The notes under the pieces: model-generated | Seen by the model: only the letters and a program-made list of their open reading frames with translations | The model's database searches: none | What the model was told of the DNA's origin: nothing | Source: Methylocystis sp. SC2 | Lineage (GTDB): Bacteria; Pseudomonadota; Alphaproteobacteria; Rhizobiales; Beijerinckiaceae | Direction: 5' to 3' | DNA: 64,000 nt | Assembly: GCF_000304315.1 (NCBI RefSeq) | Contig: NC_018485.1 | Location: 2,760,501 to 2,824,500 of the forward strand | Part shown: one piece after another, positions 12,380-19,507 of the stretch | How the letters are laid out: the number at the start of each line of letters is the position of its first letter | Position numbering within the stretch: position 1 is the first letter of the stretch | Translations under genes and position numbers: made by a program

Positions 12380-12745
12380 ATGTTGTCGGCGTCGCGGCAG
12401 AGGGAGCAGTCGGGTCTCGCGTCACGCGAAGTGGCTGCGATGCTTTCACTCAAGCAAAAACAGTTGTTTGCGAGCTACGAGCTCAGCCTACAAAAGGGCG
12501 AGTGGTTCGTATTCGAATTGATGGTGTCGGATATTCAGGGTCTTATGGATCTCGGCGCGCAGGCGCTTGCGACAGACGTGCTCGTCGTCCTCCGCATTTT
12601 CATGCGGGACCGTCCGCAATTCGACGCCCATGCGCGGCGCACCCCCGCGTTTAGAGGCTTGTACGGGAATCGATCGACGCGGCGGACGCTCGACTCGCTT
12701 ATTGCGGGTGCGGGGGAGGCAAAATCATTCTGCAATTCGCACTGA
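12380..12745 (+). CDS. hypothetical protein (121 aa)
   Basis: I do not recognise this protein. The ATG has a GGGAG ribosome site six bases upstream. It has a helical-looking N-terminal half, then GEWFVFELMVSDIQGLMDL and an amphipathic segment (ALATDVLVVLRIFMRDRPQF), with no signal peptide or membrane helix. It lies on the same strand as the two-component genes, separated by 240 bp. A second ATG at 12440 could be the start. Protein-like composition is the main support. Confidence 0.45.
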   Translation: MLSASRQREQSGLASREVAAMLSLKQKQLFASYELSLQKGEWFVFELMVSDIQGLMDLGAQALATDVLVVLRIFMRDRPQFDAHARRTPAFRGLYGNRSTRRTLDSLIAGAGEAKSFCNSH

Positions 12746-12985
12746 GTGGGACAAACAATCACTGGCGTGAGCTCTGCCGCCGCTGGTCTTCCCGCGCATC
12801 CGGAACGGCGCGATCCGACTGAAGGGGCGGACGCGCCGCAAGGCAATGACGACGGCGTCTGTGCGCTGTCACGCATACGGCGTCGTAGATCGCAGGCTAT
12901 TCCGGGGGTCCGCTTGCCGCTCATGCGGCGCATGGCGCGAATGCGAGGGAATATATGATCGAATCAGGCCAATAGGATCGCTTCG

Positions 12986-13729
12986 GTGGATGATGCTGAT
13001 CCCAATGTATTTGGCGTTAGTCGTGGAGAGCTCGAACGGCTGAGAGCCATCAGCAGATTGGCTGCGACTTTCGCCCACAATATCAATCAACCGCTGACTG
13101 CGGCGAGCGCCTATCTCAGGGCGGCGCAGCGCCTCGCAGGAGGGCTTCCAAAGGAGTCGGTCACGCCGCTCATTGGCGCGCTCGACAAGGCTGTCATGCA
13201 GATCATGCGCGCCGGGCAGGTCGTCCGCAGTCTGAGCGAGCTTGTTGCGCAGGGCGAGCCAGACAAGACGCTCTTTAGCGTTAATCTATTGATCGAGGAG
13301 ACGCTTTCACTCGTCGCTGCGGAGGCCGCCGAGGTTGGCGTCTCGATCAGCAAGCGGCTGACCAAAAACGACGATCTCATCGTCGCCGACCGGCTCCAGA
13401 TCAGACATGTTCTGGCCAACCTTTTGCGAAACGCAATTGAAGCGATGCGGGATTTGCCGCGACGCGAGCTGTTGGTCTCCACGGCGACGCAAGCTGCAAA
13501 CGCCATACGCGTTGAAATTCAAGACACCGGCTGCGGACCGGCCGGAATGGAGAAAGCCGATCTGCTTGATCTTTTTGCGACGCGGAAAGATGGAACGGGC
13601 ATCGGGCTGTCGATTTCCCGGGCAATTGTCGAAGCGCACGATGGCCGACTATGGGCTAAGGTCAACCCCGAAGGCGGCGCTATATTCTCCTGTGATCTTC
13701 CATTGCGCGGACGAGATTTCAGCGGATGA
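12986..13729 (+). CDS. FixL-like sensor histidine kinase lacking a sensor domain
   Basis: 247-residue histidine kinase. The phospho-acceptor box is FAHNINQPLTAA with His31, of the HxINQPL type typical of FixL-class kinases. The ATP-binding part shows the N box (NLLRNAIEAM), G1 (DTGCGPAG) and G2 (GTGIGLSIS). Only about 25 residues precede the His box, so there is no PAS, GAF or membrane segment. The input must come from a partner protein or an unseen upstream exon-like region. The start is GTG with an AGGA about eight bases upstream; no in-frame ATG is near. Its stop overlaps the FixJ-like gene in an ATGA, so the pair is cognate. Confidence 0.88.
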   Translation: MDDADPNVFGVSRGELERLRAISRLAATFAHNINQPLTAASAYLRAAQRLAGGLPKESVTPLIGALDKAVMQIMRAGQVVRSLSELVAQGEPDKTLFSVNLLIEETLSLVAAEAAEVGVSISKRLTKNDDLIVADRLQIRHVLANLLRNAIEAMRDLPRRELLVSTATQAANAIRVEIQDTGCGPAGMEKADLLDLFATRKDGTGIGLSISRAIVEAHDGRLWAKVNPEGGAIFSCDLPLRGRDFSG

Positions 13730-14346
13730 ACTCGGGAACGGTTTTTATCGTGGACGATGATGCGGCGGTGCGCGATGCGCTTCAGCTTCTACTCGAATCT
13801 GAGGGGTTCGCCGTATCGAGTTTTCCGTCGGCGCCAGCGATGCTTTCATCCATCGGGCCGGAAAGCGCTGGGTGCGTCATCGCTGATGTCCGCATGCCGG
13901 AAGTGAGCGGACTCGACCTGATCCTCGAGATGAAGAACCGAAATCTGCATCTGCCGATCATTATCATCACGGGCCATGGCGACGTGCCTCTCGCCGTCGA
14001 GGCCATGAAGCGCGGCGCTGTCGATTTTCTCGAGAAGCCGTTCGATGACGATGCGCTCTTTGCAGCCGTCAAGGGTGCGCTGTCGAAGCACGAAGCTGTT
14101 CAGTCGCGCTGCGCGGAAGAGCGGCAGATCTCTGAAAGACTTATGTCCTTGACGAAGCGGGAGCGCGAAATTCTCGAAAGGCTCGCGCAAGGCCGCTCGA
14201 ACAAGGTCATTGCTCATGATCTTGGCATCAGCGTGCGCACGGTGGAGGCGCATCGCGCCAATGTCATGGCGAAAATGCGCGTCAAGAACCTCGCGGAGCT
14301 GGTCCGAATTTTTCTAAATGGTCGGAATATCAGCTTTGGCGCGTGA
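13726..14346 (+). CDS. FixJ-family response regulator (receiver plus LuxR-type HTH)
   Basis: 206-residue transcription factor. The N-terminal receiver domain has an acidic pocket (VDDD), phospho-acceptor D54 in ADVRMPEVSG, a conserved Thr in ITGHGD and Lys in FLEKPFDDD. The C-terminal LuxR/FixJ HTH (about residues 138-200) contains LTKREREILERLAQGRSN and ISVRTVEAHRANVM. It is translationally coupled to the upstream kinase. FixJ relatives control microaerobic or redox genes, but the targets cannot be read here. Palindromes near 11996 and 12247 are possible sites, untested. Confidence 0.92.
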   Translation: MNSGTVFIVDDDAAVRDALQLLLESEGFAVSSFPSAPAMLSSIGPESAGCVIADVRMPEVSGLDLILEMKNRNLHLPIIIITGHGDVPLAVEAMKRGAVDFLEKPFDDDALFAAVKGALSKHEAVQSRCAEERQISERLMSLTKREREILERLAQGRSNKVIAHDLGISVRTVEAHRANVMAKMRVKNLAELVRIFLNGRNISFGA

Positions 14347-14486
14347 CGTCGCCAAGCGTCATTCGCGAACATCCGCGTCGTCCATCACGCGTCGCGTCGA
14401 TTTGGGCGCGCGGAGGCTGCCTTGCCAAACTGCGCGCGCTAAGTATTCAAGTGGAAACCGCCGAGCGCTAGAGGAGCGAATTGGTC

Positions 14487-14930
14487 ATGCGAGCGCCAAC
14501 CTCCCCGGCAGACGCTGTCCAACTGAACAAGTTCTCCGTTTCGACGCCCTCGGCGCGGCGTGTTCTCGTCATCGACGACGATAGGGACGTCGCCGACAGT
14601 CTGGCGATGCTGCTGGAAGTCCTGGGATGCGACGTGAGAACGGCCTATAGCGGAGCGGTGGGCGTTTCGCTCGTGTCCGCTTTCCAGCCGAGGATCGTGT
14701 TCCTAGACCTCGGCATGCCCGAGATGAACGGCTATGAAGCCGCGCGTCGCATTCGCAACGAGCCAGCCGGACGGCGGGCGCAGCTGATCGCGCTCACCGG
14801 CTGGGGCCAGGATTTGGACAAGAAGCGCACCCGCGAAGCGGGGTTCGACCGCCATCTGGTTAAGCCGGCCGATATCGACATTTTGGAAGAAATCCTTGCC
14901 GCCTGCGGCGAGGACTCGCAGCAAGTTTAA
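14487..14930 (+). CDS. stand-alone response regulator receiver protein
   Basis: 147-residue CheY-like protein with no output domain. The receiver motifs are VLVIDDDRDVAD, phospho-acceptor D74 in VFLDLGMPEMNG, Thr in IALTGWGQ and Lys in HLVKPADID. Receivers of this type (IALTGWGQ...KKRTREAGFDRHLVKP) often partner with large PAS-rich hybrid or soluble kinases, and such a kinase follows 405 bp downstream. A GAGGAG site at 14471-14476 serves either ATG 14487 or the in-frame TTG at 14481. Confidence 0.88.
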   Translation: MRAPTSPADAVQLNKFSVSTPSARRVLVIDDDRDVADSLAMLLEVLGCDVRTAYSGAVGVSLVSAFQPRIVFLDLGMPEMNGYEAARRIRNEPAGRRAQLIALTGWGQDLDKKRTREAGFDRHLVKPADIDILEEILAACGEDSQQV

Positions 14931-15335
14931 GCGACATATCGGCGCATGCCTCTTTAATTCCGCCTAGTTAGCGAGTGAGCGTTTCGTCAGGACTCGCCTC
15001 GTCATTCCGCTTGGCCCCTGCCGCCATCGAGGCGGCTCATGCGATGCGCAGCCGCAGCGGGAGCGCGTCGCTAACGCTACGCTTCAGCTGGATTTTCCTG
15101 GGACGCTGGCGTTAGTAGCGTTGCGGCGGAGGACCACATCTTGGCGGGAACATCGCGAGGCCTGAGCGCTCCTGGCGCGGCTGCGCGAACTGAGGGAAAG
15201 CAGGGCGCGATTACGCTTGCGGTTAACGTTTGCAGGACGGCCAACAGAAGCCTCGGGATTGCGCCGGCGGACGCTGGAACAGCGCGGGAGCGCTTCTGTT
15301 CGGCGTCTTTCCCAATTCTGTCCGTTGGATAGCAA
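14931..15335. other. intergenic stretch, no supported gene
   Basis: About 405 bp between the receiver gene and the PAS kinase. Small frames on both strands have arginine/alanine-rich shadow composition and no convincing ribosome site. A short GC inverted repeat (GCCGCC...GGCGGC, about 15020-15035) is present without a T-tract. The PAS-kinase promoter probably lies here. Confidence 0.4.
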
Positions 15336-18300
15336 ATGACCTTTTCGCATATGGACACGTTCTGGGTTGTAAATTGGACGACGGATGTCGCAGGACAATG
15401 CGATTATATCGACCGGCAATGGCCAAGAATTACAGGCCAAACGGCCGAAGCCGCGATGGGCGGAGGGTGGCTCGACGCCATCCACCAGGACGATCTGGAG
15501 CGGGTGAAGGTCGAGCTAGGTCTGGCGAGCGGCTCCGAGCGCCCGTTCCAGATCGTGGCAAGGCTCAGACGCCAGGATGGTCAGTTTCGCTGGGCGTTGG
15601 CGGTTGGCGCGCCGCGCTATGATGCGCAAGACGTATTCATTGGCTACAGCGGCTCCATCATCGATTTTCATGATCGGACAGATATAACCGAACGCAAAGA
15701 GCGCTTGGACGCGTTGCGGGCAAGCCAAGAGCGCGATCGTCCGCTTTTTGAGACGAGTCGCGACGGCATCGTCACCGTCGATATGAGCGGCCGCATTCTC
15801 GAGGCCAACCCCGCTTACCAGAAGATGCTCGGCTACACGCTCGAAGAGCTGAAGCGTCTGACTTATCAAGAACTGACCCCAGAAGTTTGGCATGACATGG
15901 AAGCGGCGGTCGTGCGGGAGCACATTCTTCCGCGCGGCGAATCTGCCGAATATGAGAAGGAATATATCCGCAAGGATGGAACCGTATTTCCGATAAGTCT
16001 GCGAACGTGGACCGTCGTCGACGAAAGCGGCCATATCGTCGGCATGCGCGCCTTCGTGCGCGACATCACCGAACGCAAGCAGGCCGAGGCGGCGCTGCGC
16101 GACAGTGAGGAACGGTTCCGCGTATCCTTCGCCAACGCTTCGATCGGCTTTGCGATGAACGGGCCGGACGATACGCACCTGGACGCCAACCGCGCCTATT
16201 GTGTGATCACCGGCTACACGCGCGAGGAACTTCTTGCCCTCAAGGCGTCGGAGCTGATCCATCCTGATGATTGGCCAGCCAATCGGGCCTTGTCCGAACG
16301 GATGCTTGCCGGCGAGATCCCTGGCTTCGTCGTCGAAAATCGTTACGTTCGAAAGAACGGCGAAAACATCTGGGTCCGCAAGAGCGTCTCGCTCGTTCGC
16401 TCGGCCGACGGCGAACCAAGGTGGATCATCACTCTCGTCGAGGACGTCACCGAGCGCAAGCTGGCCGAAGAGGCGCTGCAGCAAAGCCGCAACGATCTCG
16501 ACCGCGCCCAGGAGGTCGGAAAGATCGGCTGGTGGCGCCTCGACGTGCGCCGGAACGTTTTGACCTGGTCGGACGAGAACCACCGGATCTTCGGCGTGCC
16601 GAAGGGGACGCCGCTGACCTACGATAGTTTTCTTTCTATCGTGCATCCCGACGACCGCGCCGACGTCGACGCAAAATGGCAGGCCGGTCTGCGCGGCGAA
16701 CCCTACGACGTCGAGCACCGCATCATGTCCGGGGACGAGGTCAAATGGGTGCGTGAGAAGGCCTATCTGGAATTTGACGCGGCGGGCGCGCTTCTTGGCG
16801 GCTTCGGCATTACACAGGACATCACCGAACGAAAGCAGGCGGAGGAGGCGCTCCGCGAGAGCGAGGCTCGGCTGCGGTTGGCGACCGAGGCTTCGAAGAT
16901 CGGCGCGTTCGACTGGCGCATTCCGACGGACCTGAACATCTGGACGCCGGAATTAGAGGCGATGTATGGGTTGGCGCCGGGCGAATTCGGTCGGAAGCGG
17001 TCGGCCTGGGAGCAGCTGGTGCACCAGGACGATCGGGCGGGCGCGGTCGCCAAGGTTAACGAAACGCTGGAGACGGGCGAGCCCGTCGAGCATGAGTGGC
17101 GAGTCGTCTGGCCGGACGGCAGCGTGCATTGGATTGCCGGGCGGTTTCAGGGTTTCAAGGACGCGGTCGGCAAGCCGGTGCGCCTCACCGGCGTGAACAT
17201 CGACGTTTCCGAGCGCAAGCGGGTCGAGGAGGCGCTGCGCAAAAGCGAGCTGCGCTATCGTTCTCTCGTCGAGGCGGCGAGCGCAGTCACTTGGAGCTGT
17301 CAGCCATCGGGACTGCATCAAAAGCCGCAACAGGAATGGATGGCCTTCACGGGTCAGACGGCAGAGGAAATGCTGGACGACGGCTGGACCAAGGTCGTTC
17401 ATCCAGATGACCTCGAGGCAGTGGCGGCGAAGTGGCGAACAGCCGTCGCGCGCGCCGAGCCGTTTTGGAGCGAGCACCGCATCCGCCGACATGATGGCGA
17501 GTGGCGCTGGATGCGCGTTCAGGCGGCGCCCATTCGCGACGCAACGGGCGAGATCGTCGAATGGTTCGGCAGCAATACGGACATCAACGATCTCAAGCAG
17601 GCTGAACTGGCGCTGCGGGAAAGCCAGCAGCAGCTCGCGCTGGCGTTGGAAGCCGGCCAGTTAGGATTCTGGGACTGGCATCTGCCCAGCGGCCGGGTCC
17701 AGTTCGGCGGCAGTTGGGCGTCCATGCTTGGTTATGAACTCAGCGAAATGGAGCCCGATGTCCGAGCTTGGGAAAGGCTAATTCATCCCGACGAGCGTGA
17801 AGCCATCGCCGCTCGATTATCGGACCATCTGGAGGGCCGCGCCGAAATCTATGAATGCGAGCACCGCTTGCTTCACAAAGACGGTTCCTGGCGCTGGATT
17901 TTGGACCGCGGACGGGTCGTGGAGCGGGACGCCGCTGGCCGTCCGATAAGGGCGATCGGCACTCATGCCGACGTGACGGCGCGCCATGAGGCCGAAGCCG
18001 CGCTGCAGGACGCCGACCGCCGCAAGGATGAGTTCCTCGCCACGCTGGCGCATGAGTTACGCAACCCGCTCACTCCGATCCGGAACGCCGTACATATTTT
18101 GAAGAAGAAATATGGTCCGCAATTTCCTGACACTCCGCTGCTCGCTATGGTTCAGCGACAGGTCGATCACCTTGTTCGCCTCGTCGATGACCTTCTCGAA
18201 ATCTCCCGGATCAGCCGTGGCAAAGTCGACCTGCGCAAGGAAAATGTCGCCGTGTCGGATTTCTTGCGGCATGCCTTGGAGTCCTGTCAGCCGCTCATCG

Positions 18301-18722
18301 ACAACAAGAGCCACCGCGTAATCGTGAATATCGCGGATGAGCCGCTGCGGGTTTTCGGCGACTCCGTCCGCCTGGCGCAGATTGCGGCCAATATCATCAA
18401 CAACGCGGCGAAATACACGCCGTCGGGCGGGCGCATCGAAATCGACGCCGCGCGCGGCGGCGATGAAGTCGTTCTGCGGGTTCGCGACAATGGCGTCGGC
18501 ATCAGCGCCGACATGATGCCGCGAGTTTTCGATCTCTTCGCGCAAACGGACGGCCAAATTCGGCTTTCCGAGGGAGGGCTCGGCATTGGTCTCGCGCTTG
18601 TCCGCAGCCTCGTGGAGGTTCACGGCGGCCGGGTGGAAGCGCGCAGCGAGGGCGTCGGCCGGGGCAGTGAATTCGTCGTCAGTCTGCCGCTCGCGGGCTG
18701 CCGCGGCCCCCGCCTCCGCTGA
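15336..18722 (+). CDS. soluble multi-PAS sensor histidine kinase (seven PAS modules)
   Basis: 1128-residue kinase with no signal peptide or membrane helix. I count seven PAS/PAC modules, at about 1-118, 127-245, 251-370, 378-503, 508-630, 637-760 and 765-885. Most end in the PAC-type signature D-I-T-E-R-K or a variant (DITERKQAE, DVTERKLAE, DVSERKRVE). The HisKA domain follows with His906 in LAHELRNPLTPIRN, then HATPase motifs (NIINNAAKYTPSGG, DNGVGI, GGLGIGLALV). It is intracellular, probably sensing several redox or small-molecule cues. There is no receiver domain; the stand-alone receiver just upstream is a likely partner. The ribosome site is weak; ATG 15351 is an alternative start. Confidence 0.92.
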   Translation: MTFSHMDTFWVVNWTTDVAGQCDYIDRQWPRITGQTAEAAMGGGWLDAIHQDDLERVKVELGLASGSERPFQIVARLRRQDGQFRWALAVGAPRYDAQDVFIGYSGSIIDFHDRTDITERKERLDALRASQERDRPLFETSRDGIVTVDMSGRILEANPAYQKMLGYTLEELKRLTYQELTPEVWHDMEAAVVREHILPRGESAEYEKEYIRKDGTVFPISLRTWTVVDESGHIVGMRAFVRDITERKQAEAALRDSEERFRVSFANASIGFAMNGPDDTHLDANRAYCVITGYTREELLALKASELIHPDDWPANRALSERMLAGEIPGFVVENRYVRKNGENIWVRKSVSLVRSADGEPRWIITLVEDVTERKLAEEALQQSRNDLDRAQEVGKIGWWRLDVRRNVLTWSDENHRIFGVPKGTPLTYDSFLSIVHPDDRADVDAKWQAGLRGEPYDVEHRIMSGDEVKWVREKAYLEFDAAGALLGGFGITQDITERKQAEEALRESEARLRLATEASKIGAFDWRIPTDLNIWTPELEAMYGLAPGEFGRKRSAWEQLVHQDDRAGAVAKVNETLETGEPVEHEWRVVWPDGSVHWIAGRFQGFKDAVGKPVRLTGVNIDVSERKRVEEALRKSELRYRSLVEAASAVTWSCQPSGLHQKPQQEWMAFTGQTAEEMLDDGWTKVVHPDDLEAVAAKWRTAVARAEPFWSEHRIRRHDGEWRWMRVQAAPIRDATGEIVEWFGSNTDINDLKQAELALRESQQQLALALEAGQLGFWDWHLPSGRVQFGGSWASMLGYELSEMEPDVRAWERLIHPDEREAIAARLSDHLEGRAEIYECEHRLLHKDGSWRWILDRGRVVERDAAGRPIRAIGTHADVTARHEAEAALQDADRRKDEFLATLAHELRNPLTPIRNAVHILKKKYGPQFPDTPLLAMVQRQVDHLVRLVDDLLEISRISRGKVDLRKENVAVSDFLRHALESCQPLIDNKSHRVIVNIADEPLRVFGDSVRLAQIAANIINNAAKYTPSGGRIEIDAARGGDEVVLRVRDNGVGISADMMPRVFDLFAQTDGQIRLSEGGLGIGLALVRSLVEVHGGRVEARSEGVGRGSEFVVSLPLAGCRGPRLR

Positions 18723-18744
18723 ACTGGTCGGCCCCGAGGCGCTT

Positions 18745-18764
18745 GCGGCGTGTCGACACGCCGC
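18745..18764. terminator. perfect 20-bp GC palindrome between convergent genes
   Basis: The sequence reads GCGGCGTGTC then its exact complement GACACGCCGC. It lies 22 bp after the PAS-kinase stop and 79 bp before the end of the convergent haem-monooxygenase gene. A hairpin here could end transcription from both sides, although no T-tract follows. A protein-binding palindrome is an alternative. Confidence 0.35.
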
Positions 18765-18842
18765 GGCGAGGAATTGATCGCGCCTGTTCGGCTGCGTCAC
18801 CAACCCGGAGGCCGACGGCTCATGTGTCCGGCGGCATCAATC

Positions 18843-19184
18843 CTATTCTGCGGCGGTCGGCGCATAGTTTGGATTGGATTCGGTGAGAATCGCGTCGAAG
18901 CCTTCGAATTCGGGACCGCCCAGATAGAGATCGCGGTTCTGGCCAGCGTTTTTGTGAGCCTCGCGGAAATGTTCGGAATGCGTCCAATCGATGAAGTGCT
19001 GCCGAGTTTCCCACAGCGCATGCGACGCATAGAGAACGTGGTCCTCCCGCTCGGGCCCCTTGAGCAGATGGAAGACGATGAAGCCGGGCCTTTCCTTAAG
19101 CCGCGACTGACGCGACCGCCAGACGTCCTCGAAGGCCTGTTCCTTGCCCTTGACGATTTTGAAGCGGTTCATCGCGACAAACAT
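18843..19184 (-). CDS. antibiotic-biosynthesis-monooxygenase-fold haem-degrading enzyme (HmuQ/IsdG-like)
   Basis: 113-residue ABM-fold protein. It resembles rhizobial HmuQ/HmuD-type haem oxygenases: an opening MFVAMNRFKIVKGKEQAFE, then RPGFIVFHLLKGPE, YASHALWETRQHFIDWTHS, FREAHKNAG and LYLGGPEFEGF. Such enzymes open the haem ring and release iron. The ATG has GGAG eight bases upstream on the minus strand. No haem transporter genes adjoin it, but a siderophore locus starts 3 kb away, consistent with an iron role. A general ABM monooxygenase is the alternative. Confidence 0.7.
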   Translation of the reverse strand: MFVAMNRFKIVKGKEQAFEDVWRSRQSRLKERPGFIVFHLLKGPEREDHVLYASHALWETRQHFIDWTHSEHFREAHKNAGQNRDLYLGGPEFEGFDAILTESNPNYAPTAAE

Positions 19185-19507
19185 GACTTGGCTCCTGTCG
19201 TTGGGTTCGGCGGGCGCCGCCGGCGTTCTTAGCTAATCGTCCTCGAGGCGAAAGGCAAAGAAGCTGGTTGCGGCCGCCTTGCGGCAGCGCGGCTTGCGCT
19301 CGAGGGGCGCCGATGCGAGAGCAAAGTTCTGTGAAAGGACGCCGGCGACAGGCGCCGTTGCGCGGCAGCGACTCCGCTCAGATCGCAACCCATCTGTGGA
19401 CCATGGCGCAAAACTGCGTTAGGAGCGAAATTTAGCGGCTGCGTGAAGGCGGAGTCGCAGATCGACGCCTCGGCCCAGATCCGCGAACGCGCAAAGGAGC
19501 CTCCGCG
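19185..19507. other. intergenic region between divergent genes
   Basis: About 320 bp separating the haem-monooxygenase gene (leftward) from the P-type ATPase (rightward). No gene is supported. It should hold promoters for both. I could not find a convincing Fur, Irr or RirA-type box by eye. Confidence 0.4.

Noticed and set aside
12746..12958. Short plus-strand frame before the FixL-like kinase, possibly a lost sensor domain
   Set aside because: Low-complexity Arg/Ala composition and no PAS-like motif; no way to join it in frame.
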